A stretch of 23,032 nucleotides of DNA, taken from assembly GCF_014287635.1 (NCBI RefSeq), contig NZ_JACOPH010000023.1, forward strand, positions 1-23,032, read 5' to 3'. Under the pieces are notes generated by a model. It did no database searches, was not told the DNA's origin, and saw nothing but the letters and a program-made list of their open reading frames with translations. The DNA is from Roseburia zhanii (GTDB lineage: Bacteria; Bacillota; Clostridia; Lachnospirales; Lachnospiraceae). Of this stretch, positions 15,223 to 22,861 are shown one piece after another; position 1 is the first letter of the stretch; every line of letters starts with the position of its first letter. The translations under genes were made by a program, and so were the position numbers.

Positions 15223-16413
15223 ATGAATATGAACCGTAAAGCTTTGCGTGTAACAGTATGTTGTATGGCAACAGCCATGACACTTTGTGCAGCACCTTCC
15301 GCTGCTCGTGCAGAAGTGCCGGCTGCAGGAGCGGCAGCCATTATGAAAACCGCATTGACAGATGAAGCAAAAAATGCATTTTCCACGACATCTGCCGGAA
15401 TTTCATTAAAAGTAGCTGACTGCGTATCTGCAGCAGCAGAAGAAGCAGCGATCAGTGAAGCAACTGCAAGCGAAGAAGTGGCAATAGACGACACAGCAGA
15501 AGAAAAATCTGAATATGCAGACATTGCGATCGCACAGGTTGACAATTATGTCAATGTTAGAGATGCAGCAAGTGAAGAAGGAAATGTTGTCGGTAAATTA
15601 TATAATAATTCAGCAGCAACAGTAACGGGAACAGAGGGTGACTGGTATCAGATCACATCCGGAAATGTAACAGGTTATGTAAAAAGTGAGTTTGTAGTTC
15701 GTGATAATGAAGAACTTGCAAAGCAGGTAAGCAGACGAGTTGCAACCGTACATACAGAAACATTATTTGTCCGTACAGAACCAACAACCGAGTCCGATGT
15801 ACTTGGAATGGTACCAGATCAGGAGAAACTTACGATCACAGATGAATCTGTAGATGGCTGGACAAAGGTAGCGATTGAAGAAGGCGATGGATATGTATCC
15901 AATGATTATGTAAGCAAATCCATTGAATTTGTCACAGCAGAATCAAAAGCAGAAGAAGAAGCAAGGCTTGCAAAGGAAGAAGCAGAAAGAGAAGCAGCAG
16001 CGGCAGCCGCAGAGAAGAAATCAGCATCTAAGAGTTCTTCCGGCAAATCTTCATCTGCACCAAGCGGTTCAGGCGGAAGTGCAGTTGTAGGTTATGCATG
16101 TCAGTTCGTCGGCAACCCGTATGTATATGGTGGTACAAGCCTTACAAATGGAGCTGACTGTTCAGGGTTCGTTATGTCAGTATATGCAGCATTTGGAGTA
16201 GGACTTCCACATTCCTCATCGGCAATGCAGGGAGTTGGATATGGAGTCAGTCCATCAGAGATGCAGCCGGGCGACATCATCTGCTACAGCGGACATGTTG
16301 CAATTTATGTAGGTAATAATACGATCGTTCATGCAAGTACACCGGCATCAGGTATCAAATATACCTCTCCGGCAGATTATAAGCAGATTTTAGCAGTACG
16401 AAGAATATTCTAG
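15223..16413 (+). CDS. secreted SH3-SH3-NlpC/P60 peptidoglycan hydrolase
   Basis: This is a probable D,L-endopeptidase that cuts peptidoglycan stem peptides. The 396-residue protein has a signal peptide (cleavage after A30, ARA-E). An Ala/Glu-rich segment follows, then two bacterial SH3 domains at about 107-160 (YVNVRDAASEEGNVVGKL) and 176-230 (LFVRTEPTTESDVLGMV). An Ala/Glu/Lys coiled stretch and a Ser/Gly linker lie at about 235-285. The NlpC/P60 domain occupies about 287-396, with C313 (GADCSGF), H358 (GHVAIYV) and H370 (IVHAS) as the catalytic triad, all present. GGAGG (15209-15213) is 9 bases before the ATG. It is monocistronic, with its own promoter and a strong terminator. The SH3 domains probably bind the wall. 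Confidence 0.95.
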   Translation: MNMNRKALRVTVCCMATAMTLCAAPSAARAEVPAAGAAAIMKTALTDEAKNAFSTTSAGISLKVADCVSAAAEEAAISEATASEEVAIDDTAEEKSEYADIAIAQVDNYVNVRDAASEEGNVVGKLYNNSAATVTGTEGDWYQITSGNVTGYVKSEFVVRDNEELAKQVSRRVATVHTETLFVRTEPTTESDVLGMVPDQEKLTITDESVDGWTKVAIEEGDGYVSNDYVSKSIEFVTAESKAEEEARLAKEEAEREAAAAAAEKKSASKSSSGKSSSAPSGSGGSAVVGYACQFVGNPYVYGGTSLTNGADCSGFVMSVYAAFGVGLPHSSSAMQGVGYGVSPSEMQPGDIICYSGHVAIYVGNNTIVHASTPASGIKYTSPADYKQILAVRRIF

Positions 16414-16429
16414 TATTGAAATCAGGATA

Positions 16430-16480
16430 AACAGAAAAAAACCATCTTTCCCGTTATGGAGAAGATGGTTTTTTTCTGTT
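16430..16480. terminator. strong terminator after the NlpC/P60 gene
   Basis: The 19-base arms 16430-16448 and 16462-16480 (AACAG...CCATCTT / AAGATGG...CTGTT) pair perfectly, with A7 and T7 runs inside the stem. The symmetric A and T runs allow termination on both strands. Confidence 0.9.
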
Positions 16481-16628
16481 ATATGTAATCTGCAGAATAA
16501 TGAAAGCAAAAATGCAATTCCTGCAAAATCAGAATATAATTCAAAATAATGATGATTATACAAAATGCACAAATACCGGAATGTTGTCGAAAAAAATAAG
16601 AAAAGAGTAAAAAATAGCTGTGGAATAC

Positions 16629-16708
16629 TGTGGATAGTTATCCACATTGAAAAATGCCAAAAATCAGAAAAAATCTAGTTATACACCAAGTTATCCACGT
16701 TATCCACA
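16629..16708. other. DnaA-box cluster
   Basis: Consensus TTATCCACA occurs at 16638-16646 and 16700-16708. TTATCCACG at 16691-16699 and inverted TGTGGATAG at 16629-16637 each differ by one base. TTATACACC at 16679-16687 differs by two. The boxes form an abutting inverted pair and an abutting direct pair. This is a classic DnaA-binding arrangement, flanked by A+T-rich DNA. No dnaA, dnaN or rpmH gene is in the window, so it is more likely an auxiliary DnaA-binding cluster than the main origin. Confidence 0.7.
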
Positions 16709-16871
16709 AAAATAGACAGAAAATCAACGTGTAAAACCAATGAAAATAAGAACAGATGTTTTGTTACATTGCGATAAAGTTGCTGAAATTTAAAAAAAAC
16801 CGAAAAAAAATATTGACATTTCAAATGTGAAAATATGAATTTGTAATGCATAAAAAAGTCAGTGATTTGTC

Positions 16872-16891
16872 GAATTGTATCTGAATTGTAC
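16872..16891 (+). repeat. direct repeats GAATTGTA with 11-bp period
   Basis: GAATTGTA at 16872-16879 recurs at 16883-16890. The repeat can also be read as TTGTAT-N5-TTGTAC, a one-turn direct repeat like those bound by OmpR-family response regulators. It lies about 36 bp upstream of the -35 element of the next operon. Confidence 0.35.
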
Positions 16892-16925
16892 GAAAATTAT
16901 TGTTTACTGCCAGATTCAGGGGAAC

Positions 16926-16954
16926 TTGTGAAATTTGAAAAACAATGCTATACT
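16926..16954 (+). promoter_or_regulatory. promoter of the tsa operon
   Basis: TTGTGA (16926-16931) and TATACT (16949-16954) are 17 bp apart, with a TG extension (TGCTATACT). The start would be near 16961, 23 bases before the first gene. Confidence 0.7.
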
Positions 16955-16983
16955 TCTCAATATGAATTAGCAGGAGGAATTGC

Positions 16984-17481
16984 ATGAAGATAGAATTTGA
17001 CATTACATTGACAGATAAGGATATGTATCGTTTCAGTATGCATCATGCCTATACAGGAAGTCAGGGGATCATATCGATCGTGTTAGCAGTATTGAGTTTT
17101 ATTGTAACAATAAAAACATACGGATTTGTAGAATCTGTCTATACCGTGCTTTATGCAGCAGTAGGAGTGGTATTCCTTTTTTATATGCCATTGAATCTGT
17201 ATCTTCGTTCCAAACGGCAGTTTCTGATGTCGATAGAATTGCAGAATGCACTGCATTATCTGATCGATGATCAGGGAATCCATACATCACAGAATGATGC
17301 ATCGGCGGATCTGCCATGGGAACAGATTTATAAGATCATTTCCACAAAAGAATATGTATACATCTACAGTAACCGTATTAATGCATATATCCTTCCACGG
17401 GTACAGATAGCAGAATATTATGGACAATTACAGGAATTAGCAGGCAGCCATCTGCCAACATACAGAGTAAAAATGAAATAA
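16984..17481 (+). CDS. small membrane protein, YcxB-like
   Basis: The 165-residue protein has an N-terminal strand-rich segment (MKIEFDITLTDKDMYRFSMHH) and two membrane helices at about 29-47 and 55-73, followed by a basic loop. A C-terminal PH-like region includes ALHYLIDDQGIHTS, LPWEQIYKIISTKEYVYIY and AYILPR. This layout matches YcxB-like proteins, whose function is unknown. GAATTG-spaced GGAGG (16973-16977) lies 6 bases before the ATG. It is the first gene of the operon; the tsaE start follows 11 bases after its stop. Confidence 0.75.
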   Translation: MKIEFDITLTDKDMYRFSMHHAYTGSQGIISIVLAVLSFIVTIKTYGFVESVYTVLYAAVGVVFLFYMPLNLYLRSKRQFLMSIELQNALHYLIDDQGIHTSQNDASADLPWEQIYKIISTKEYVYIYSNRINAYILPRVQIAEYYGQLQELAGSHLPTYRVKMK

Positions 17482-17492
17482 GAGGATTTATA

Positions 17493-17930
17493 ATGCAGAC
17501 AATCTATGAAACATATTCAGCAAAAGAAACAGCAGAACTTGGCAGACGGTTAGGAAAAGAAGCGAAAGCCGGAGAGGTCTATACCCTGATCGGAGATTTA
17601 GGTGTAGGAAAAACTGTTTTTACCAAGGGGATCGCTGAAGGGTTAGGGATCACAGAACCGGTCAACAGCCCGACATTTACGATTGTGCAGGTATATGATA
17701 CCGGACGGATGCCATTTTACCATTTTGATGTATATCGGATCGGTGATATAGAAGAAATGGATGAGATTGGTTATGAAGATTATTTTTACGGGGAAGGACT
17801 GACGATGATCGAATGGGCGAACCTGATAGAGGAGATCCTTCCTAAAAAAAGAAAAGATATCGTGATCGAAAAAGATTTAGAAAAAGGATTTGATTATCGG
17901 AAAATCACAGTAACAGAGGTGGAAGCATGA
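17493..17930 (+). CDS. tsaE: t6A synthesis ATPase TsaE
   Basis: TsaE is the small ATPase that works with TsaB and TsaD to attach the threonylcarbamoyl group to A37 of ANN-decoding tRNAs. Walker A is GDLGVGKT, followed by the TsaE-specific NSPTFTIVQVY and YHFDVYRI segments and a C-terminal MIEWANLIEEILP, all hallmarks of the family. The length of 145 residues is normal. AGAGG (17481-17485) overlaps the preceding stop and is 7 bases before the ATG. The stop overlaps the tsaB start by four bases (ATGA). Confidence 0.96.
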   Translation: MQTIYETYSAKETAELGRRLGKEAKAGEVYTLIGDLGVGKTVFTKGIAEGLGITEPVNSPTFTIVQVYDTGRMPFYHFDVYRIGDIEEMDEIGYEDYFYGEGLTMIEWANLIEEILPKKRKDIVIEKDLEKGFDYRKITVTEVEA

Positions 17931-18637
17931 AAATATTAGCAGTAGACAGTTCAGGATTGGTAGCAAGTGTGGCAGTTGTTATGGATGACAACCTGTTAGG
18001 GGAATTTACGATGAATTATAAGAAAACACACTCCCAGACATTACTTCCGATGTTAGATGAATTAGCAGACATGATCGAATTAGATTTAAATACATTAGAT
18101 GCGATCGCAGTCGCAGGTGGACCGGGTTCGTTTACGGGACTTAGGATAGGCTCTGCAACCGTCAAAGGTCTTGCCTTAGCATTAGACAAGCCGGTCATAC
18201 AGATACCGACTGTTGATGCACTTGCATATAATCTGTGTGGACACAGAGATCTTGTATGCCCGCTTATGGACGCAAGAAGAAATCAGACCTATACAGGACT
18301 GTATCAGTTTGACGGAAATCAGATGCAGGTAATAAAAGAGCAGTGTGCAGTTGAAATTTCAGCGATAGTAGCCGAAATAAATAATATAGGAAAACCGGTT
18401 GTATTTTTAGGAGATGGAGTAGCTGTTTTTCGTGATTATATTGCAGAACATTGCACAATCGGTTATACATTTGCACCGGCACATTTAAATAAGCAGCGGG
18501 CAGGTGCGGTAGCAGCTTTAGCAGAAGAATATTATAAGCAGGGAAAGATCATGGATGCAGCCGAACATAAGCCGGAATATTTAAGGCTTTCACAGGCAGA
18601 ACGAGAACGAATGGAGAAAGAACATGCCGCAGATTAG
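17927..18637 (+). CDS. tsaB: t6A synthesis scaffold TsaB
   Basis: TsaB is the inactive ASKHA-fold paralogue that dimerises with TsaD in the t6A complex. The N-terminus ILAVDSSGLVASVAVV, the conserved THSQTLLPMLDEL, and AVAGGPGSFTGLRIGSATVKGLA are diagnostic, as is PLMDARRNQTYTGLY. At 236 residues it has the usual length; the metal-binding HxxxH of TsaD is absent, as expected. It overlaps tsaE by four bases and the next gene by 14, so the three are translationally linked. Confidence 0.96.
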   Translation: MKILAVDSSGLVASVAVVMDDNLLGEFTMNYKKTHSQTLLPMLDELADMIELDLNTLDAIAVAGGPGSFTGLRIGSATVKGLALALDKPVIQIPTVDALAYNLCGHRDLVCPLMDARRNQTYTGLYQFDGNQMQVIKEQCAVEISAIVAEINNIGKPVVFLGDGVAVFRDYIAEHCTIGYTFAPAHLNKQRAGAVAALAEEYYKQGKIMDAAEHKPEYLRLSQAERERMEKEHAAD

Positions 18638-19061
18638 AAAAATGCAGAAAGAAGATATCCCACAGATGGCAGAGATTGCAGCGGCTTCATTTACAGATCC
18701 ATGGACAGAAAAAGGATTTACAGAGGCTTTGCAGATGGAGAGCGCCTGCTTTTTAGTAGCAGTTGAAGGCGAAAATGTTATGGGATATTGCGGATGCTAT
18801 ATGGCAGCAGATGAGGCAGAGATCGTAAATGTAGCTGTCAGAGATGACTGCCGGAAACAGGGGATAGCCGATAAGCTATTGATGGAACTGACCGCGTATG
18901 GAAATGAACATGGTGTCAGCCGGTTCTATTTAGAAGTGCGTGTATCAAATGAAGCAGCTATTCATCTCTATGAAAAACATGGATTTATCAGGCAGGGAGT
19001 CCGTAAGGATTTTTATAAAGATATCCATGAAGATGCATATGTTATGAATCATATTATGTAG
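18624..19061 (+). CDS. rimI: GNAT N-acetyltransferase RimI
   Basis: RimI acetylates the N-terminal residue of ribosomal protein S18 in E. coli, and orthologues act on other N-termini. The 145-residue GNAT fold shows AASFTDPWTEKGF near the start and VAVRDDCRKQGIADKLL as the acetyl-CoA loop (RKQGIA). YLEVRVSNEAAIHLYEKHGF and RKDFY complete the RimI pattern. The start overlaps tsaB by 14 bases, with GGAG just upstream. Linkage to tsaB is very common in Firmicutes. Substrate in this organism is inferred. Confidence 0.93.
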   Translation: MPQIRKMQKEDIPQMAEIAAASFTDPWTEKGFTEALQMESACFLVAVEGENVMGYCGCYMAADEAEIVNVAVRDDCRKQGIADKLLMELTAYGNEHGVSRFYLEVRVSNEAAIHLYEKHGFIRQGVRKDFYKDIHEDAYVMNHIM

Positions 19062-19089
19062 AGCAATCAGGATTAGGACAGGAGAGATC

Positions 19090-20001
19090 ATGTTAGACGT
19101 TTGTTTATTAGGAACCGGTGGAATGATGCCGCTTCCATACCGCTGGCTGACTGCATTGATGACAAGATACAATGGCAGCAGTCTTTTAATAGATTGTGGA
19201 GAAGGAACACAGATCGCAGTCAAAGAGCAGGGCTGGAGTTTTAAACCGATCGATGTGATCTGTTTTACACATTACCATGCAGATCATATCAGTGGGTTGC
19301 CGGGACTGCTCCTTACAATGGGGAATGCAGAACGGTCAGAACCATTGACGATGATAGGTCCAAAAGGTTTAGAGAGGGTAGTCGGGGCACTTCGGACAAT
19401 CGCACCGGAACTACCATTTGAGATCCGCTATATAGAACTGACATCACCGGAAGAAGAAATAGAGATTGCAGGATATCATATCCATGCATTCCGCGTGAAC
19501 CATAATATTACCTGTTATGGCTACAGTATTGAAATACCAAGAGGCGGCAGATTTCAGGTGGAGCAGGCAAAGGCAAATGCCATTCCACAGAAGTATTGGA
19601 GCATTTTACAGCATGGACAGACCGTAGAAGATGGAGAAAAAGTCTATACACCGGATATGGTATTAGGACCACCGAGAAAAGGAATCAAGCTGACATACTG
19701 TACCGATACCAGACCGACAGAAAGCATAGAAAAAGCAGCAAAAGATTCGGATCTGTTTATCTGTGAAGGTATGTATGCAGAAAAAGAAAAGCTTGCAAAA
19801 GCAAAACAATATAAACATATGACATTCTATGAGGCAGCAGAATTAGCAAAAAAGGCATCGGTACAAGAACTGTGGCTGACACATTTTAGCCCATCCCTTG
19901 TGCATGCAGAGTCTTATATGCCTGCCGTGAGAGAGATTTTTTCAAATGCAAGTCTTGGCACAGATGGAAGAAATATAGAATTAGACTTTAAGGAGGAATA
20001 G
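19090..20001 (+). CDS. rnz: ribonuclease Z
   Basis: RNase Z is the zinc endonuclease that removes the 3' trailer of tRNA precursors that lack an encoded CCA. The metallo-beta-lactamase motif HYHADH carries H61, H63, D65 and H66. Further metal ligands appear in FRVNHNITCYG, CTDTRPTE, HMTFYEA and LTHFSPSL. An exosite-like segment spans about residues 170-200. The length of 303 residues is typical of the short form. AGGAG lies about 8 bases before the ATG. All three complete tRNA genes in this window lack CCA, so the enzyme has local substrates. Confidence 0.95.
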   Translation: MLDVCLLGTGGMMPLPYRWLTALMTRYNGSSLLIDCGEGTQIAVKEQGWSFKPIDVICFTHYHADHISGLPGLLLTMGNAERSEPLTMIGPKGLERVVGALRTIAPELPFEIRYIELTSPEEEIEIAGYHIHAFRVNHNITCYGYSIEIPRGGRFQVEQAKANAIPQKYWSILQHGQTVEDGEKVYTPDMVLGPPRKGIKLTYCTDTRPTESIEKAAKDSDLFICEGMYAEKEKLAKAKQYKHMTFYEAAELAKKASVQELWLTHFSPSLVHAESYMPAVREIFSNASLGTDGRNIELDFKEE

Positions 20002-20004
20002 CGT

Positions 20005-20583
20005 ATGAAGAAAATCAGAGTGATCGTGATCGGGATTGTTTGTATCTGTTTAGTGGTAGGGTACTATTATTATCTGTCTAACAGAGATGGAGTCTCTAAG
20101 GAAAAAGACTTAACAGAAGTACAGAAAGTGATCTTAAAAGATTTAGATGGAAAAGGCTATCCGAAAACACCAAGGGAAGTAGTCAAATTTTATAACCGTA
20201 TCTTATGTTGTTATTATAATGAGGACTATACCGAAGAAGAATTTAAACAGTTGACAGATCAGGCAATCAAACTCATGGATGATGAATTAGCCGATAATAA
20301 TCCGGAAAAACAGTATTATCTTCGTGTGCAGACAGAAGTGGAAAGTTACCATGAGAAGAAGCGGACGATCAATAACGCATCGGTATGTGACAGCAACGAT
20401 GTGAAATTTGCAACAGTTGATGGGGCAGAGTGCGCATATGTGGCAGCTTCCTATTTTGTGAAAGACAGTGAAGGATTTTCTAAGAGCAACCAGAATTATG
20501 TGCTCCGCAAAGATGCAGAGGGCAGATGGAAGATCCTTGCATTTGAATTAGACAAAGGAGATACAACAGAAGATGAGCAGTAA
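20005..20583 (+). CDS. hypothetical single-pass membrane protein
   Basis: The 192-residue product has one N-terminal membrane helix (about 5-25, [19 protein letters not shown]), followed by an extracellular acidic domain with [18 protein letters not shown] and a C-terminal strand region [18 protein letters not shown], which recalls NTF2-like folds. It resembles an uncharacterised Lachnospiraceae family (possibly DUF6715), which I cannot confirm. C-I-C in the helix is not a clear lipobox. AGGAGG precedes the ATG, three bases after rnz stops. It overlaps tsaD by 11 bases. Its place inside the tRNA-maturation operon does not by itself show a tRNA role. Confidence 0.78.
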   Translation: MKKIRVIVIGIVCICLVVGYYYYLSNRDGVSKEKDLTEVQKVILKDLDGKGYPKTPREVVKFYNRILCCYYNEDYTEEEFKQLTDQAIKLMDDELADNNPEKQYYLRVQTEVESYHEKKRTINNASVCDSNDVKFATVDGAECAYVAASYFVKDSEGFSKSNQNYVLRKDAEGRWKILAFELDKGDTTEDEQ

Positions 20584-21601
20584 AGAAGAAATCCGTATTC
20601 TGGCGATTGAGAGCTCCTGTGATGAAACGGCAGCAGCAGTTGTGGTAAATGGGCGGGATGTCCGTTCGAATATCATATCTTCCCAGATAGCGCTGCATAC
20701 ATTATATGGAGGCGTAGTGCCTGAGATTGCATCAAGAAAGCATATTGAAAAGATCAATCAGGTGATCACAGAAGCATTAAAAGAAGCACAGATGACCTTA
20801 GATGATATCGATGCGATCGGTGTTACCTATGGACCGGGCTTAGTAGGGGCACTTTTAGTCGGTGTGGCAGAAGCAAAAGCAATCAGCTATGCAAAAAAAA
20901 TCCCGCTGGTAGGCGTGCATCATATTGAAGGACATATCAGTGCAAATTATATTGAAAATAAAGATTTAGAGCCCCCGTTTTTATGTCTGGTGGTATCCGG
21001 TGGACATACCCACCTTGTAAAAGTATTAGATTATGGCAAATATGAGATCTTAGGACGGACAATGGATGATGCAGCAGGAGAGGCTTTTGACAAAGTAGCA
21101 AGAGCAATCGGACTCGGTTATCCGGGAGGCCCTAAGATTGAAAAAGTGTCCCATGAAGGAAATCCAAAGGCAATTTCATTTCCAAGGGCACACGTATCAG
21201 GGGATGCCTATAATTTCAGCTTCAGCGGCATGAAATCAGCAGTATTAAACTACCTTAACGGCTGTCAGATGAAAGGGATTGAGATTCATCAGGCAGATGT
21301 TGCTGCGTCTTTTCAGCAGGCAGTGATCGATGTGTTAGTCGGAAATGTAGAAAAAGCATTAGAAGAAACCGGTATGAAAAAGTTTGCGATCGCCGGAGGT
21401 GTGGCATCGAATGGTACACTTAGAAATGCAATGGAACAGGCATGCGCAAAAAGAGGTGTAGCCTTTTACCGCCCATCACCGATACTATGTACCGATAATG
21501 CGGCAATGATAGGGGCAGCGGCATATTATGAATATATCGCAGGTGTTCGCAGCGGTTTAGACTTAAATGCCGTACCGAATCTGAAATTAGGAGAAAGATA
21601 A
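20573..21601 (+). CDS. tsaD: t6A synthase catalytic subunit TsaD
   Basis: TsaD transfers threonylcarbamoyl from its AMP adduct to A37 of tRNAs, completing t6A with TsaB and TsaE. The N-terminal [16 protein letters not shown] and [12 protein letters not shown] are signature motifs. H117 and H121 in HHIEGH bind the metal, and the ATP-binding part includes [24 protein letters not shown] and IAGGVASNG. At 342 residues it is full length. AAAGGAG (20555-20561) lies inside the preceding gene. The stop shares one base with the next ATG. Confidence 0.97.
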   Translation: MSSKEEIRILAIESSCDETAAAVVVNGRDVRSNIISSQIALHTLYGGVVPEIASRKHIEKINQVITEALKEAQMTLDDIDAIGVTYGPGLVGALLVGVAEAKAISYAKKIPLVGVHHIEGHISANYIENKDLEPPFLCLVVSGGHTHLVKVLDYGKYEILGRTMDDAAGEAFDKVARAIGLGYPGGPKIEKVSHEGNPKAISFPRAHVSGDAYNFSFSGMKSAVLNYLNGCQMKGIEIHQADVAASFQQAVIDVLVGNVEKALEETGMKKFAIAGGVASNGTLRNAMEQACAKRGVAFYRPSPILCTDNAAMIGAAAYYEYIAGVRSGLDLNAVPNLKLGER

Positions 21602-22299
21602 TGCAGACAGAGAAGATAACTGCGATCGTCCTTGCCGGAGGCAGCGGAAAGAGGATGGGTGGCACTGTAAAAAAGCAGTATATGCTTTTAGCAGGATACC
21701 CTGTACTATATTATTCTTTAGCAGCTTTTCAAAAAAGCAGTGTAGATACGATTATTTTAGTGACAAATGAGAAAGAATACTGTCAGAAAGAGATCGTTCA
21801 GGCGTATCATTTTGATAAAGTGACAAAGATCGTGTCCGGTGGGGCAGAACGGTATAACTCTGTCTATGCAGGACTTTTAGCAGCAGAAGGGAGCAGCTAT
21901 GTGCTGATCCATGATGGAGCACGCCCGTTTGTATCGCAAGAGATGATCGACCATTCTATAGAAACGGTAAAGAAATATCGTGCCTGTGCGGTCGGTATGC
22001 CTGTCAAAGATACGATTAAGATTGTTGATAAAAGTGGATTTACAGTCACAACACCAAAAAGAGAAACAGTGTGGCAGGTACAGACACCGCAGACCTTTTC
22101 CTATCCGTTGATCTTAGCAGCCTATGAAAAAGTGCTTGCAAAACAGGTCGAAGGGATTACAGATGATACAATGGTAGCTGAATATCAAAGTGATGTCAGG
22201 GTAAAACTGATAGAAGGCAGTTATGATAATATGAAGATTACGACACCAGAAGATATCACAGTTGCAGAAGCCCTGTTGAAAACGAGTCAGAACATATAG
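21601..22299 (+). CDS. ispD: 2-C-methyl-D-erythritol 4-phosphate cytidylyltransferase IspD
   Basis: IspD forms CDP-methylerythritol from MEP and CTP in the non-mevalonate isoprenoid pathway. The N-terminal CTP loop is AIVLAGGSGKRMGG with the lysine of KKQY. Further motifs are VSGGAERYNSVYAGL, VLIHDGARPFV, VKDTIK and VWQVQTPQTFSY, ending in KITTPEDITVAEALL. The length of 232 residues is normal. AGGAG (21588-21592) lies inside tsaD. The gene is the last of the operon. A weak stem at about 22309-22327 follows, but no convincing terminator. No ispF is attached. Confidence 0.96.
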   Translation: MQTEKITAIVLAGGSGKRMGGTVKKQYMLLAGYPVLYYSLAAFQKSSVDTIILVTNEKEYCQKEIVQAYHFDKVTKIVSGGAERYNSVYAGLLAAEGSSYVLIHDGARPFVSQEMIDHSIETVKKYRACAVGMPVKDTIKIVDKSGFTVTTPKRETVWQVQTPQTFSYPLILAAYEKVLAKQVEGITDDTMVAEYQSDVRVKLIEGSYDNMKITTPEDITVAEALLKTSQNI

Positions 22300-22376
22300 G
22301 AATAGTGATGGAAAACTGCATTTTTCAACAGAAAGAACTTATTTTAGAAAAAATTGAAAAAAATGTAAAAAAGTTG

Positions 22377-22406
22377 TTGACAAAAAGGTATACATGGTGC
22401 TAGAAT
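22377..22406 (+). promoter_or_regulatory. promoter of the tRNA-Ser pair
   Basis: TTGACA (22377-22382) and TAGAAT (22401-22406) are 18 bp apart, with a TG extension (TGCTAGAAT) and an A-rich upstream stretch. The transcript would start about 35 bases before the first tRNA. Confidence 0.82.
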
Positions 22407-22448
22407 CATTTTTGCGCTGATTTGTAAAGCGTTTGTAAAAATAAATAC

Positions 22449-22534
22449 GGAGAAGTATCGAAGTGGTCATAACGAGGCGGTCTTGAAAACCGTTTGTCCG
22501 AAAGGGCGCATGGGTTCGAATCCCATCTTCTCCG
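22449..22534 (+). tRNA. tRNA-Ser(TGA)
   Basis: The 86-base class II tRNA has acceptor GGAGAAG (22449-22455) pairing with CTTCTCC (22527-22533) and discriminator G 22534. The anticodon loop CTTGAAA gives TGA. A long variable arm (TTTGTCC...GGGCGCA) and the T arm GGGTTCGAATCCC are present. CCA is not encoded. Confidence 0.96.
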
Positions 22535-22583
22535 CTCAATCATATTTGGTAATATGATTACAACAGAATATATTTATTCATTC

Positions 22584-22673
22584 GGAGAAGTACCCAAGCT
22601 GGCCGAAGGGACACCCCTGGAAAGGGTGCAGGTCGTTAATAGCGGCGCGAGGGTTCAAATCCCTCCTTCTCCG
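22584..22673 (+). tRNA. tRNA-Ser(GGA)
   Basis: The 90-base class II tRNA has the same acceptor arms as its neighbour (22584-22590 with 22666-22672) and discriminator G 22673. The stem CACCC/GGGTG encloses loop CTGGAAA, anticodon GGA. The variable arm (GGTCGTTAATAGCGGC) is long, and the T arm is GGGTTCAAATCCC. CCA is not encoded. It lies 49 bases after the first Ser tRNA with no terminator between. Confidence 0.96.
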
Positions 22674-22715
22674 CTCGCAAGGCAAAAATAATGTCGAAAA
22701 AGTTCAAAAAAGTTC

Positions 22716-22744
22716 TTGACAACTGATTGAACGAATGATATTAT
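22716..22744 (+). promoter_or_regulatory. rRNA promoter P1
   Basis: TTGACA (22716-22721) and TATTAT (22739-22744) are 17 bp apart, with AAAAAAGTTC directly upstream. Confidence 0.82.
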
Positions 22745-22802
22745 AAATAAGCTGACCGCAAGAAAGAAAAGCGGATGCGAAAAAAATAAAATGAAAAAGT
22801 TG

Positions 22803-22831
22803 TTGACAAAGCGACTGAGAGATGATAGAAT
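22803..22831 (+). promoter_or_regulatory. rRNA promoter P2
   Basis: TTGACA (22803-22808) and TAGAAT (22826-22831) are 17 bp apart. It lies exactly 87 bp after P1 and shares flanking and initial transcribed sequence with it, so the two look like a tandem duplication. Confidence 0.85.
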
Positions 22832-22861
22832 ATCAAAGCTGTCGCAAGAAACGACAACAAA

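Larger units (their letters stand above)
16481..16983. other. 500-bp gene-free regulatory region
   Basis: No credible gene lies here; the open frames are short and lack ribosome sites. Going rightwards it holds an A+T-rich stretch, the DnaA-box cluster (16629-16708), and a second A+T-rich stretch (about 16741-16860) with a possible promoter. That promoter is TTGACA (16813-16818) with TATGAA (16834-16839), overlapped by the palindrome ACATTTCAAATGT (16816-16828). Direct repeats GAATTGTA (16872-16879, 16883-16890) and the operon promoter at 16926-16954 follow. Confidence 0.6.

Noticed and set aside
16629..16708. Reading the DnaA-box cluster as the main chromosomal origin
   Set aside because: No dnaA, dnaN, rpmH or DnaA-trio-like repeat is seen nearby, so an auxiliary cluster is the more cautious call.
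22494..22691. Plus-strand 65-codon frame across the two tRNA-Ser genes
   Set aside because: It runs through two clear tRNA cloverleaves; such shadow proteins are a known annotation error.
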